Assembly: GCF_002021925.1 (NCBI RefSeq)
Contig: NZ_CP012546.1
Location: 434,001-498,000 of the forward strand
Length of the DNA stretch: 64,000 nt
Direction of reading: 5' to 3'
From: Campylobacter pinnipediorum subsp. pinnipediorum
Lineage (GTDB): Bacteria; Campylobacterota; Campylobacteria; Campylobacterales; Campylobacteraceae
Each line of letters starts with the position of its first letter. Position 1 is the first letter of the stretch. Below are positions 21,500 through 30,379 of this stretch, piece after piece. Below the pieces are notes generated by a model that saw only the letters and a program-made list of their open reading frames with translations, searched no databases and had not been told where the DNA came from. Position numbers and translations under genes: made by a program.

Positions 21500-23920
21500 A
21501 TGCAAAATGCTCTAATTGGTATATCTATAGGCTTGGCTCTTAAAGGTATTAGCTCTGTAAAGCTTGGTGAAAATAGCTTTAATAAGCTACAAAAAGCAAT
21601 AGAAAATACAGGGACAAAAGCACAAAAACTAAATAGCATTTTAAGCAAAATAAAGCTAAGTAATATGAAGATAGATGGCTTAGAAAGCAAGATGTCTAAC
21701 TTTAAATCAAAAATAGGCGAGAAGTTAGCACTTGGAGCTTCTGTTGTTATGCCTATAAAGCTAGGAGCCCAGTTTGAAAGCGACATGGCTAGAGTTAAAG
21801 CCTTATCCGGAGCAAATACTGATGAGTTTGAAAAGCTAAAACAAACAGCTAAAGATCTTGGTGCTTTTACTACCTTTTCAGCTTCGCAAGCCGCACAAGG
21901 TATGCAGTTTTTATCTATGGCTGGTTTTAAAGCTAATGAAACCGTGGAAGCTATGCCTGGTCTTTTAGCACTTGCAAGTGCAGGAGCTACCGATCTAGCT
22001 ACTACATCTGATATAGCCTCAAACATATTAACAGGCTTTGGTCTTAAAGCTAGCGAGATGGGTCGTGTGGCTGATGTAATGTCAAAGGCTATGAGTAGTG
22101 CAAATGTTGATACTACTATGCTTGGTGATACTATGAAATATGTAGCTCCGGTCGCTAGTGGTCTTGGGGCATCAATTGAAGAAGTTGCAGCACTTAGTGC
22201 AAAGCTTGGAGATGTTGGTATCCAAGGCTCTATGGCAGGAACAACATTAAGAAGTATGTATGCTAGAATGGCAGCACCGCCTAGTGAGGCTAGAAAAATG
22301 CTTGAAGAGCTTGGTGTGTCAACTACTACGACTGATGGAAAAATGAAAGATATGATAACTATCATAGGTGAGTTAAATAGTAGAATGTCTTTAATGAGTG
22401 AGAGTGAAAAAGCAGAAGCTATAAAAAATCTTTTTGGAATGGAAGCTATTGGTGGGGCAACCGCACTTTTAAAACAAGGGTCTAAAAACCTAAGAGATTA
22501 TGAAGCTAGCTTAAAAAACTCACAAGGTGCAGCTAAAAAGATAGCAAAAGACCAAAACGATACAGCTATGGGTGACTTTAAGGCTCTTGGATCTGTTTTT
22601 AGTGGTATAGCTATAAATATAAGCGAGCTTTTATTGCCAGCTATAAGATCATTAACACAAGGGCTTACAAAAGTAGGTGTTTGGATAAATAGCTTTATTG
22701 AAAAACATAAGACACTTGCAAAGGTTATATCGTTTGTAGTTGTTGGTTTTATAAGCTTTAGTGTAATACTTCCTACGATTGGTTTTTTGATGATGGGTGT
22801 TAGTGTAGCTAGTCTTAGAGCGATGAATACTTTTAGGATGTTAAGAATAGCCTCATCTCTTTTATTTAGCGGACTTGGTAAGCTTGTAATAGCTATTAGA
22901 TCACAAAATATAGCGATGATGCTTGCCGGACTTAGACTAAAAGCTGCCATAGTTTTAACAAGTGCTTATAATGTAGCTAATAAGGCTTTGGCGGCTGGGT
23001 TTGCTATGCTTCGTAGTGCTATGGTCGCTGGTGCTGGTGCTATGAAAATACTTAGGCTCGCTCTTATTTCAACTGGCATTGGGGCTATAATAGTAGGTAT
23101 AGGTATAGCGGCTGCTTTTTTGATAGCTAACTGGGATAAAGTTAAGATATACTTTAATAAATTTGTATCCTGGGCGAAAAACACCTTTGGTGGATTGATT
23201 AATGGGGTTAAGACATTGTTTGGCGGTACTGTAAGCTTTATAGCATCTGTATTTAGTCCTATAACAAATGTAATTAGTGGCTTATTTGGTGGTGTGGCTG
23301 GTTTATTTAGTGCTATGTTTGATGATATAAAAGGCGCTTTTAGCTCTGTTGCTTCTTGGTTTGAAGGTGTGTTTGGTGGTTTGTTTGATTGGTTTAGTGA
23401 TAAGTTTAACTGGGTTAGTGATACTTTAAAAACAGTAACTGATAATATAGGTAGTGTTTGGAGTAGTGCTAAGAGCTTTTTTGGATTTGGAGATGATGAA
23501 AAAGATACAGATAAAAACGAGCAAAATACCAAACTTACACAAAACAAAGAGATAAACACAAAAGAAAGCTATGAAAGTAATACTATCTTTAAAAGCCAAG
23601 AAAATTTACAAGAAAACACGATAAAAAACAAGCAAATAACAGAGCAAGAGAGCTTAGTAAATAAGGGCAAAGAGACTAAGCCCTGGTATCAAAAAGAGCA
23701 AACAAAGCCTAAGGGCAAAACCCTTGCAAATAAGGCTATGAATGCAGTAAATCAAGCTATAAACATAAGCTTTAATGGCGGTATAAATATAGCTACAAGT
23801 GATGGTAAGTTTGATATGGCTGAGTTTGAAAAAGCTGTTTTAATAAGTGTTAAAAGGGCTTTAAAAACTGAAGCTATGAATGAAAAAAATACAAGCATAG
23901 TGGTAAAAAAATGGTATTAA
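21500..23920 (+). CDS. Tail tape measure protein T
   Basis: 806 residues. The N-terminal half has helices of TMP type (FKSKIGEKLALGASVVMPIKLGAQFESDMARVKALSGA) and the TP901 tape measure core with FTTFSASQAAQGMQFLSMAGF and GLASIEEVAAL-type repeats. Hydrophobic segments at about 410-560 and a repeated GGLFGG/WF region follow. The C-terminus is Lys/Gln/Glu-rich. It sets tail length and enters the host on injection. It overlaps gpU by 10 bases. Confidence 0.88.
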   Translation: MQNALIGISIGLALKGISSVKLGENSFNKLQKAIENTGTKAQKLNSILSKIKLSNMKIDGLESKMSNFKSKIGEKLALGASVVMPIKLGAQFESDMARVKALSGANTDEFEKLKQTAKDLGAFTTFSASQAAQGMQFLSMAGFKANETVEAMPGLLALASAGATDLATTSDIASNILTGFGLKASEMGRVADVMSKAMSSANVDTTMLGDTMKYVAPVASGLGASIEEVAALSAKLGDVGIQGSMAGTTLRSMYARMAAPPSEARKMLEELGVSTTTTDGKMKDMITIIGELNSRMSLMSESEKAEAIKNLFGMEAIGGATALLKQGSKNLRDYEASLKNSQGAAKKIAKDQNDTAMGDFKALGSVFSGIAINISELLLPAIRSLTQGLTKVGVWINSFIEKHKTLAKVISFVVVGFISFSVILPTIGFLMMGVSVASLRAMNTFRMLRIASSLLFSGLGKLVIAIRSQNIAMMLAGLRLKAAIVLTSAYNVANKALAAGFAMLRSAMVAGAGAMKILRLALISTGIGAIIVGIGIAAAFLIANWDKVKIYFNKFVSWAKNTFGGLINGVKTLFGGTVSFIASVFSPITNVISGLFGGVAGLFSAMFDDIKGAFSSVASWFEGVFGGLFDWFSDKFNWVSDTLKTVTDNIGSVWSSAKSFFGFGDDEKDTDKNEQNTKLTQNKEINTKESYESNTIFKSQENLQENTIKNKQITEQESLVNKGKETKPWYQKEQTKPKGKTLANKAMNAVNQAINISFNGGINIATSDGKFDMAEFEKAVLISVKRALKTEAMNEKNTSIVVKKWY

Positions 23921-24282
23921 GTCTTGGAGATTTTAAATTTAACTGGGATCAGACAAATAGCATTGCTTTGCAAAGTGAGTTTGGCATAAGCAAAAATGAA
24001 AGGATAAATAATAATCCTGCCTTGTTTAGACAAAGCTTGCAAAGTCAAAGTATAACAATAGAGGGTAAAACCTTGCCCTATAAAAGAGATAAGCAAAGCG
24101 GGCTTAAAAAGCTTTATGAGCTAGCAAACAGTGGTAAGAGCCATATACTTGTAACTGGATATGGTAAGTATCTTGGTAAGTTTGCGATTATGAGTATAAA
24201 TGAAAATCAGTCTATCTTTACTGACAATGGATTGTTTTTTACACAAAGCTTTAGCTTAGAGCTTGTAAGGGATTATGAATGA
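23911..24282 (+). CDS. Tail protein U
   Basis: 123 residues of the P2 gpU family: VLSLGDFKFNWDQTNS at the start, then WxR-type hydrophobic parts and GYGKYLGKFAIMSINENQSIFTDNG. It is a tail-assembly component near the tail end. The ATG is inside the tape measure end and its stop overlaps gpX by 4 bases. Confidence 0.8.
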   Translation: MVLSLGDFKFNWDQTNSIALQSEFGISKNERINNNPALFRQSLQSQSITIEGKTLPYKRDKQSGLKKLYELANSGKSHILVTGYGKYLGKFAIMSINENQSIFTDNGLFFTQSFSLELVRDYE

Positions 24283-24470
24283 AGATATATATAGCAAAAG
24301 ATGGAGATAGGCTTGATAGTGTGGTACAGGCTTATTATGGGCATCTTAGGTTTTTTGAAATGGTGCTTGAACTAAATACAAAGCTAAAATATGTGCTAAG
24401 TGCTGGGGATAAGGTGCTTTTGCCAGAAATAAAAGAAGAAACAAAGCAAACGGAGAGTGCCTTGTGGTAA
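24279..24470 (+). CDS. Tail protein X (LysM-like)
   Basis: 63 residues of the P2 gpX family, which has a LysM-like fold: IYIAKDGDRLDSVVQAYYGHLRFFEMVLELN and GDKVLLPEI. It is expected at the base of the tail hub where it may bind peptidoglycan. It overlaps U and D on both sides. Confidence 0.85.
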   Translation: MKIYIAKDGDRLDSVVQAYYGHLRFFEMVLELNTKLKYVLSAGDKVLLPEIKEETKQTESALW

Positions 24471-25438
24471 ATGTTGGTGATTTTAAGCTACTTGCTAATG
24501 GAGCTGATGTAACTGCAAAGATAAGGGCTAATCTAATAAATCTAAGCTATGATGACAAAGAAGGTGATAAAAGCGATGAGATAAGCTTTGTTGTGAATGG
24601 ACTTTATAAAAAGCCATTTTTTGGGGATAATTTAGAGCTTTGGCTTGGTTATGTAGACAGGCTTTATCATTGTGGTAAATTTAGTGTTCAAACAGTAACA
24701 AAGAACTATAAAGCAAATACAACAGAAGTAAGAGCTACTGCTGTAAATTTTGCTAGTAAGCAAAAAGAGGCTAAAAGAAGGACTTGGGAAAATACCACAC
24801 TTTTTGGTATAGCAAACAAAATAGCAGATGAAAATAAGCTTAGTTTTAAAGGTGTGGGTGATGATATACCAGTGTTATCAAAACTTCAAAACAATGTATC
24901 TGATATAGAGTTTTTATATACTCTTTGCTTTGAGCTTGGATACTTAATGGGAGTTAAGAATAACACCATAACAATAACAACCAAAGAAGGTAAAGCCAAG
25001 GCTCTTAACGGTGCTGGTGTGAGTGCAAAAAATGAGAGTTTGCCTAGATTTGTAGTGTCTTTGAGTGAGTGTGTGAGTCTAAGCATAACAGAGGCAAACA
25101 GGCATAGCTATGATAGTGTAGTGGTAGGCTGGCACGACAATAAGAGCGGTAAAGACAATGAAGTAAAAGTAGGCAAAGGTAAACAAGTATATAAAATGCA
25201 AATACCGGAACCAAAGGCTGACAGCGAGGCTTTAAAGATGGGAGAGTCAAAGCTAAATGAGTTACAGCGTGGCGGGCTTAGCGGGAGTTGTTCTTTGCTT
25301 GGAAAAGAGTTAAGAGCTGGTGGCAAGATAAGCTTTAAAGATGTTGGCGGTGTTGAGAATATAGAGTTTAGCATAAAGAGTGTTAGACACAATCTAAGTA
25401 GTAGCGGGTATTTTATAGATGTTGAGTTTGAGGGTTAA
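24464..25438 (+). CDS. Tail hub protein D (late control protein)
   Basis: 324 residues of the P2 gpD/Mu gp44 family, starting at GTG 24464. Typical parts are DVTAKIRANLINLSYDDKEGDKSDEI, LELWLGYVDRLYHCGKFSV, RTWENTTLFGIANKIADENKL and the FLYTLCFELGYL segment near residue 150. It forms the baseplate hub that carries the V spike. Last gene of the tail operon. Confidence 0.88.
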   Translation: MVNVGDFKLLANGADVTAKIRANLINLSYDDKEGDKSDEISFVVNGLYKKPFFGDNLELWLGYVDRLYHCGKFSVQTVTKNYKANTTEVRATAVNFASKQKEAKRRTWENTTLFGIANKIADENKLSFKGVGDDIPVLSKLQNNVSDIEFLYTLCFELGYLMGVKNNTITITTKEGKAKALNGAGVSAKNESLPRFVVSLSECVSLSITEANRHSYDSVVVGWHDNKSGKDNEVKVGKGKQVYKMQIPEPKADSEALKMGESKLNELQRGGLSGSCSLLGKELRAGGKISFKDVGGVENIEFSIKSVRHNLSSSGYFIDVEFEG

Positions 25439-25453
25439 GGAGCATAAAAGCCC

Positions 25454-25504
25454 CTTCTTATAAACAAGCAGAGTAATATTAGCAAAACTTCTTATAAACA
25501 AGCA
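25454..25504 (+). repeat. 17-bp direct repeat upstream of the methylase gene
   Basis: CTTCTTATAAACAAGCA at 25454-25470 recurs exactly at 25488-25504, a 34-bp period. It lies in the leader of the methylase gene, so it may be a regulator-binding pair. No similar copies were noticed elsewhere. Confidence 0.55.
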
Positions 25505-25532
25505 AAAATATTTTATTTTATAAGGAGTTTGT

Positions 25533-26288
25533 ATGCAAACAACAAAAGCAGCGTTTGGCTGGGTAGGTGGCAAAAGTAAGCTAGCAAAAGACATAATAGC
25601 TTTAATGCCTAAGCACGATAAGTATGTAGAGGTGTTTGGCGGGGCTTTATCTGTCTTTTATCAAAAAGAACCGTCAAAATGCGAGATACTAAATGATATA
25701 AATGGCGAACTTATAAATTTACATAGAATAATAAAAACAAGACCACAAAGCCTAAACATAGAGCTTAATAATATACTAAGAAGTAGAGAGATTTTTTATC
25801 TTATAAAAGATAAAAAGCTAAAACCAAGAAACAACATACAAAGAGCAGCTTTTTACTTTTATCTTATAAGTCTTAGCTTTGGATCTAAGGGTAATAATTT
25901 TGCTATGGCTAAGGGCAGAAACCCTAAAAATATTTACCGGGATTTTACACTGCAATCAAGAAGACTTAAGCGTGCTATTATAGAGAATATGAGCTATGAA
26001 AGATTAATAAAAGAGTATGATAGCAAAGATACACTATTTTATCTAGACCCACCGTATGTGGGTACTGAAAGCTATTATAAAACCCTAAAAGATTTTAACC
26101 TAGCAGATCATAAAAATCTATCTTATATATTAAGCAATATCAATGCTAATTTTATACTTTCTTATAATGATTGCGACTTAGTAAGAGAGCTTTATAGTGA
26201 TTTTACAATCAAAGAGCTAAGCATAAGATACACACTCAATGCTAAAACAAATAAGATTAACAAAGAATTACTTATTATGAATTTTTAG
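25533..26288 (+). CDS. D12-class DNA adenine methyltransferase (Dam-like)
   Basis: 251 residues. Motif I is FGWVGGKSKLAKDI (8-21), with VEVFGGALSVFY at about 30-43. The catalytic DPPY lies in LFYLDPPYVGTESYY near residues 169-183. Other family parts are LSFGSKGNNFAMAKG and FILSYNDC. It methylates adenine N6 using SAM, probably for phage DNA protection or regulation. The recognition site cannot be read. Ribosome site AAGGAG. A 17-bp direct repeat lies upstream and the repressor operator follows its stop. Confidence 0.85.
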   Translation: MQTTKAAFGWVGGKSKLAKDIIALMPKHDKYVEVFGGALSVFYQKEPSKCEILNDINGELINLHRIIKTRPQSLNIELNNILRSREIFYLIKDKKLKPRNNIQRAAFYFYLISLSFGSKGNNFAMAKGRNPKNIYRDFTLQSRRLKRAIIENMSYERLIKEYDSKDTLFYLDPPYVGTESYYKTLKDFNLADHKNLSYILSNINANFILSYNDCDLVRELYSDFTIKELSIRYTLNAKTNKINKELLIMNF

Positions 26289-26292
26289 TATC

Positions 26293-26307
26293 ATTACAAA
26301 TTGTAAT
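26293..26307. promoter_or_regulatory. Palindromic operator before the repressor gene
   Basis: ATTACAA-A-TTGTAAT, a perfect 7-bp inverted repeat in the short gap between methylase and repressor. The half-site ATTACAA recurs at 26362-26368, touching the repressor ATG. This fits autoregulation by the S24-type repressor downstream. Confidence 0.55.
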
Positions 26308-26367
26308 ATTTTTTAGATATTATTTGAAAATATGTTTAAATTCATTATAAAATTTAAAGGTATTACA

Positions 26368-27027
26368 ATGAATATGAATGAGATAAACGAAAGGCTTAAA
26401 GACATACTAGCCACGGAAGGTAGGAAGAATATAAAAGATGCTGATGTGGCTAGAGAGCTTGGTATAAGTCCAAACTCTTATGCTCAAATGAAGTTTAGGA
26501 ATACAATCCCCTATAAGGAGATAATGGACTTCTTATCAAAGCGGAATATATCTATAAATTTATTCTTTTACAATCAAGATGGAAATAGTCTTAGTAAATC
26601 AGAAAAAAGATATAAGATACTAAAGATGTTTAATGTAAAAGCTAGTCTTGGTGGAGGTGGATATAATGATGATGAAGAGTTTGAAGAGGTAGTAATCGAT
26701 AAAAAGATATTAAAGCACTTTGGTAGAGGTAATTGTGGTGATATGTATGAGGTGGATATAATATCAGCTATTGGTGATAGTATGCAACCACATATATGTG
26801 ATGGTGATTTATGTGTTATAGGTAAAGCAATGCCTTTTAAAGATGGTAATATCTATGCTGTAAATACTGATGATGGCTTAGTTATAAAAGAGTGTTACAA
26901 ACAAAAAGATGAACTAATGCTTGTATCTTATAATCCAAGTTATACCCCTATAAGGCTTAAAGAATATGAATATAAAATAGTAGGTATGTTTGTTGGACTT
27001 ATGCGAAATTTAATACCTATAAAGTGA
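26368..27027 (+). CDS. Phage repressor, S24/LexA-like
   Basis: 219 residues from ATG 26368. The frame is open 36 bp further to ATG 26332, but the half-operator and AAAGG sit right before 26368. The N-terminal helix-turn-helix is DADVARELGISPNSYAQMK. A C-terminal S24 peptidase domain has the GDSMQPHICDGD Ser and the LVIKECY Lys, the usual catalytic pair for SOS-type self-cleavage. It should keep the prophage silent and be inactivated after DNA damage. Confidence 0.85.
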   Translation: MNMNEINERLKDILATEGRKNIKDADVARELGISPNSYAQMKFRNTIPYKEIMDFLSKRNISINLFFYNQDGNSLSKSEKRYKILKMFNVKASLGGGGYNDDEEFEEVVIDKKILKHFGRGNCGDMYEVDIISAIGDSMQPHICDGDLCVIGKAMPFKDGNIYAVNTDDGLVIKECYKQKDELMLVSYNPSYTPIRLKEYEYKIVGMFVGLMRNLIPIK

Positions 27028-27034
27028 TTTTAAA

Positions 27035-27061
27035 AAGCTTTTAAAAGGTGTTTAAAATGAT
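27035..27061 (+). repeat. Nested palindrome after the repressor gene
   Basis: CTTTTAAAAG nested in ATTTTAAA/TTTAAAAT. The stretch AAAAGGTGTTTAAAAT matches the minus-strand reading of 6746-6776. It is a possible terminator or binding site shared by the two places. Confidence 0.4.
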
Positions 27062-27075
27062 AAAATTTGTGCTAG

Positions 27076-27146
27076 AAATCAAAGTATAAAAATACTCACT
27101 TTGATTTTAAGCGTAAACCCACTTTGATTTGAAAAGCGGTTTTACA
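27076..27146. repeat. Prophage right end with transposase-site-like repeats
   Basis: Two direct repeats start CACTTTGATTT at 27097 and 27120, each followed 3-5 bases later by AAGCG or AAAAGCGG. An inverted copy AAATCAAAGT lies at 27076-27085. The last repeat closes GCGGTTTTACA, ending in CA at 27145-27146. This is like the layout of Mu end sites, where repeats with A-rich GCGAAAA parts reach a terminal CA. The next bases TTATG would be the 5-bp target copy, but the left end is not visible for comparison. Confidence 0.65.
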
Positions 27147-28369
27147 TTATGATTAATATACAAGTGGTATATTTTATTTGATTGTGGATAATTGTTTTTT
27201 ATTCTTTTTAAATCATTTAAATTCTTTTTGCTTAATAGCTAGATGGTAGGTTTGTTGTTTATAGGAGGAATTTTAATAGCTCAATTAGCGCAGAATTTAA
27301 TCTAAAAGGTTATGATTATAATCCATATAGAAATAATTAGGAGCAAATTTATTAGAATATAATAATTATAAAATGTGCTAGCAAAATAAAAGAGTGAGCA
27401 GATAAATCAAATTTACAAAGATATAAAAAACAAAACTACTTAAATAAACAAACTCTTCCTTAATGGACATATAAACAAAATAGAAATTTTACAATCACTA
27501 ATCAACTCATTAAACAAATCATATTATAAAGTTACAAGCAAATAATATAAAAACAACTGTAATTGTGTGATACTCCTACAGTATTTATATATAAGTTCTT
27601 TTATTTAAATAATATAAAAAAGATTAATTAGCTGTAAGTATACGAAGTACTTATGTACTGAAAGGTAAATTAGCGATTATTCCTGTTTCGTTCTTTATTA
27701 AAAATCTTAGTAAGTTTATCAATACTTTACTCATATAATACTGCTATATTTATAGATAAGTATAATTGAATGCTTTATAAAAGTGTTATTTGATAATGTA
27801 GAATCTTTATAAGTATTATAAAAAATTTATAGTGAATTGATTCATGTTCTTTTTTTGTTGATAAATTTATTTATCTATTTGTTTAAATGTTATAAATATG
27901 TATATTCACTAAAGATAATTTATTTAACTTTTATGAAGAAAAAGATTGATATGGTATTTTCTATGCTTATTCTTTTAATTTAATATATTAGTTTTTTAAT
28001 TTTCTTTAGAGTCTTGTTGATTATTACTTAAAGATTTTTTTGAATGCATATTTTATTGACCACAATAAATAATATAAATTTTATTTAAAATGCTTATAAA
28101 TAATTAATTTTTAATATAATATTTAGTTACTTAGTTTGAATATTTGGGTTTAAAATGATATATATAAGTATTCGAGTGAATAACAAAAGATAAAGTTAGA
28201 ATGATTTTAAAAGTACTTGTGGCTAGTTCTATAGCTTGTATAAAAGTAATGTAAAGTTAAAACCTAATTTGAAACAAACATTCAAACATAAAATCAAATA
28301 TATACTAAAATTTATGCTTTGGATAAAGATAAACATAATTGTTTTATGAGATATCTCATAAATAAAAGT
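27147..28369. other. AT-rich DNA without genes
   Basis: About 1.2 kb flanking the prophage right end with no frame longer than about 60 codons on either strand. No tRNA and no clear repeats or promoters stand out. Probably decayed host DNA in which the phage inserted. Confidence 0.5.
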
Positions 28370-29110
28370 TGGAGGTGGTAATGATATTATTATAAATTTA
28401 AAAATTATAATAGATGAAAATTCTAAAAATGAGATTTATACTGATAATAATGATGGTAAAGATGGTGTTAATGACACTATCTATGTAATTACTATAAAAA
28501 GACACTATTTATGGTAGCAAAAGTGATTAAATACTATGTTGGATATAAAGATATCATAGAAGATAGTGATGACAAAGAAAGTGTTATATTTGATAGTAAT
28601 ATATTAACCAGTTGAATGCATAATAAAGGCAAAAGTGGATATATAAGCGTGAGAATATACAAATGTAGAGCATAGCTTAGTGGGAAATATATTAAAAGTG
28701 TTTATAAATGGTAAAATATTAACTATAAATAACTTTGATAAATACAAAGATGAGATAGATCTAAACATAGGAAATAAAACTTCCAAAGAAGGAGATAGCG
28801 ATGGCTAAAATTATATTTAGTGTAAGTATAAACAAGAGTTTAAAACAAGATCAGTATTTAATAGTAAATACAAATAGACAAATACTACTTTTTGGAACAC
28901 TACTAAAATTCTCTTATAGATACTTTTATTCTATAACCAAATATAAGTAAGATAGTTATGCTGTTGAAAATGAAGATATTAAATTTAAATTTACAGGTGG
29001 TGTCGAGGCAATGTCTAAAAATCTAAAGTAACTAAAATCTAAAATGAACTATTATAGATAATCATAGTTATGATGATCTAGATCCAGAAGATTATTGCGC
29101 CTATGATATT
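28370..29110 (+). pseudogene. Decayed RTX-like/large secreted repeat protein gene
   Basis: Short in-frame stretches broken by stops. GGGNDIIIN near 28370, then DNNDGKDGVNDTIYV near 28450, resemble the GGxGNDxIxG nonapeptides of RTX toxins and adhesins. A later fragment begins MAKIIFSVSINKSLKQDQ at 28801 after an AAGGAG site, and is closed by stops after about 45 codons. At least six stop codons and frame changes show the gene is dead. Family assignment is tentative because only two degenerate repeats remain. Confidence 0.4.
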
Positions 29111-29381
29111 TTATATAAATAAAATATCAAATTCATATCTTTTTATTATGTTTTTGTTTGTAATTTTGGAATTTTACTTAAACTTTATAATATTTTTCAT
29201 ACCGAAATTTAAGATGATCAAAAGTTTTTAAACTTAAATAATCTTTATTAAAGGTATTAGCTAAAATCATATAAGAAATATAGAATTCAAATAAAATATA
29301 TTATTGCACTTTATTATTTTTATTGATTTAAGCAGCTTTTAGATAAAATTATAAACATAATATCAATATAAGGTTTTTTAA

Positions 29382-30308
29382 ATGAGAGGTTATAAAGTTT
29401 TTTCAGGGACTGCAAATTTAGATTTTTCAAAAAAAGTTTCTCAATATCTATCTTTGCCGTTAAGTGAAGCTATAATAAAGCGTTTTAGCGATGGTGAGAT
29501 AAGTGTTCAAATAGGTGAAAGTGTAAGGGGTAAAGATGTCTTTGTCGTTCAGCCAACCTGTGCACCGGCAAATATAAATTTAATGGAGCTTTTAGTTCTT
29601 ACAGATGCTTTAAAACGTAGTTCTGCTAGTTCTATTACTGCTGTTGTTCCTTATTTTGGATATGCAAGACAAGATAGAAAAGCCGCACCACGTGTTCCTA
29701 TCACAGCAAAGCTCGTTGCAAATATGATGCAAGTAGCCGGAATTGATAGGGTTGTTACTATGGATCTTCACGCTGGACAAATACAAGGTTTTTTTGATAT
29801 TCCTGTTGACAATTTATATGGTAGTATTATTTTTACTGATTATGTTCGCTCTAAAAATTTAAAGAACCCTATTGTTGCTAGCCCTGATGTTGGAGGTGTT
29901 GCAAGAGCTAGAGCACTAGCTAAAAATTTAGGTCTTGATATGGTTATAGTTGATAAACGTCGTGAAAAAGCAAATGAAAGTGAAGTTATGAATGTCATAG
30001 GCGATGTCAATGGCAAAGATGTTATTTTGGTTGATGATATGATAGATACGGCTGGAACCATAGTAAAAGCATCTAAAGTTTTTAAAGATAAAGGCGCTAC
30101 AAGTGTTATTGCGTTTTGTACACATCCGGTTTTGAGCGGAGCTGCTTATGAAAATCTATCAAAAGGCTATCTTGATGAACTTGTTGTAACTGATACCATA
30201 CCTTTAAAACAAGAATTACCTTCCATAAAAGTTTTAAGTGTTGCACCTCTTTTTGGAGAGACCATAAGAAGAATTTATCACAATGAAAGTGTAAATTCTC
30301 TATTTTGA
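29382..30308 (+). CDS. prs: Ribose-phosphate pyrophosphokinase
   Basis: 308 residues, normal length. It makes PRPP from ribose 5-phosphate and ATP for nucleotide, His, Trp and NAD synthesis. Visible motifs are [17 protein letters not shown] at the start, [23 protein letters not shown], the [10 protein letters not shown] segment near residue 96, [18 protein letters not shown], and the PRPP loop [14 protein letters not shown] near 215. A strong terminator follows, so it is transcribed alone or from upstream. Confidence 0.96.
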   Translation: MRGYKVFSGTANLDFSKKVSQYLSLPLSEAIIKRFSDGEISVQIGESVRGKDVFVVQPTCAPANINLMELLVLTDALKRSSASSITAVVPYFGYARQDRKAAPRVPITAKLVANMMQVAGIDRVVTMDLHAGQIQGFFDIPVDNLYGSIIFTDYVRSKNLKNPIVASPDVGGVARARALAKNLGLDMVIVDKRREKANESEVMNVIGDVNGKDVILVDDMIDTAGTIVKASKVFKDKGATSVIAFCTHPVLSGAAYENLSKGYLDELVVTDTIPLKQELPSIKVLSVAPLFGETIRRIYHNESVNSLF

Positions 30309-30316
30309 TACTCTAC

Positions 30317-30356
30317 AAAGCACCTACTAAATTTTTCAAGTAGGTGCTTTATTTTT
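30317..30356 (+). terminator. Rho-independent terminator after prs
   Basis: Perfect 12-bp stem AAAGCACCTACT/AGTAGGTGCTTT (30317-30328 and 30339-30350), 10-nt loop, then ATTTTTT. Confidence 0.85.
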
Positions 30357-30379
30357 TAAATCTTTAACAAGGAAAGATA

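Larger units (their letters stand above)
1..27146. mobile_element. Mu/P2 chimeric prophage, right part (left end off window)
   Basis: Continuous block of phage genes from base 1 to a probable right terminus ending in CA at 27145-27146. Mu-like traits are a GemA-like gene, a MuF head protein and end repeats resembling transposase-binding sites. Virion traits are P2-like: divergent portal/terminase and capsid genes, and tail genes in the order V-W-J-I-H-FI-FII-E-T-U-X-D. This hybrid layout is known for Campylobacter CJIE1/CMLP1 phages. The transposase genes are expected left of base 1 and are not visible, so transposition is an inference. No integrase or tRNA attachment site is seen. Confidence 0.9.

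Noticed and set aside
21478-23559. Long minus-strand frames opposite the tape measure gene
   Set aside because: They mirror the codon pattern of the tape measure gene (Ala/Ser/Pro-rich shadows) and have no initiation signals.
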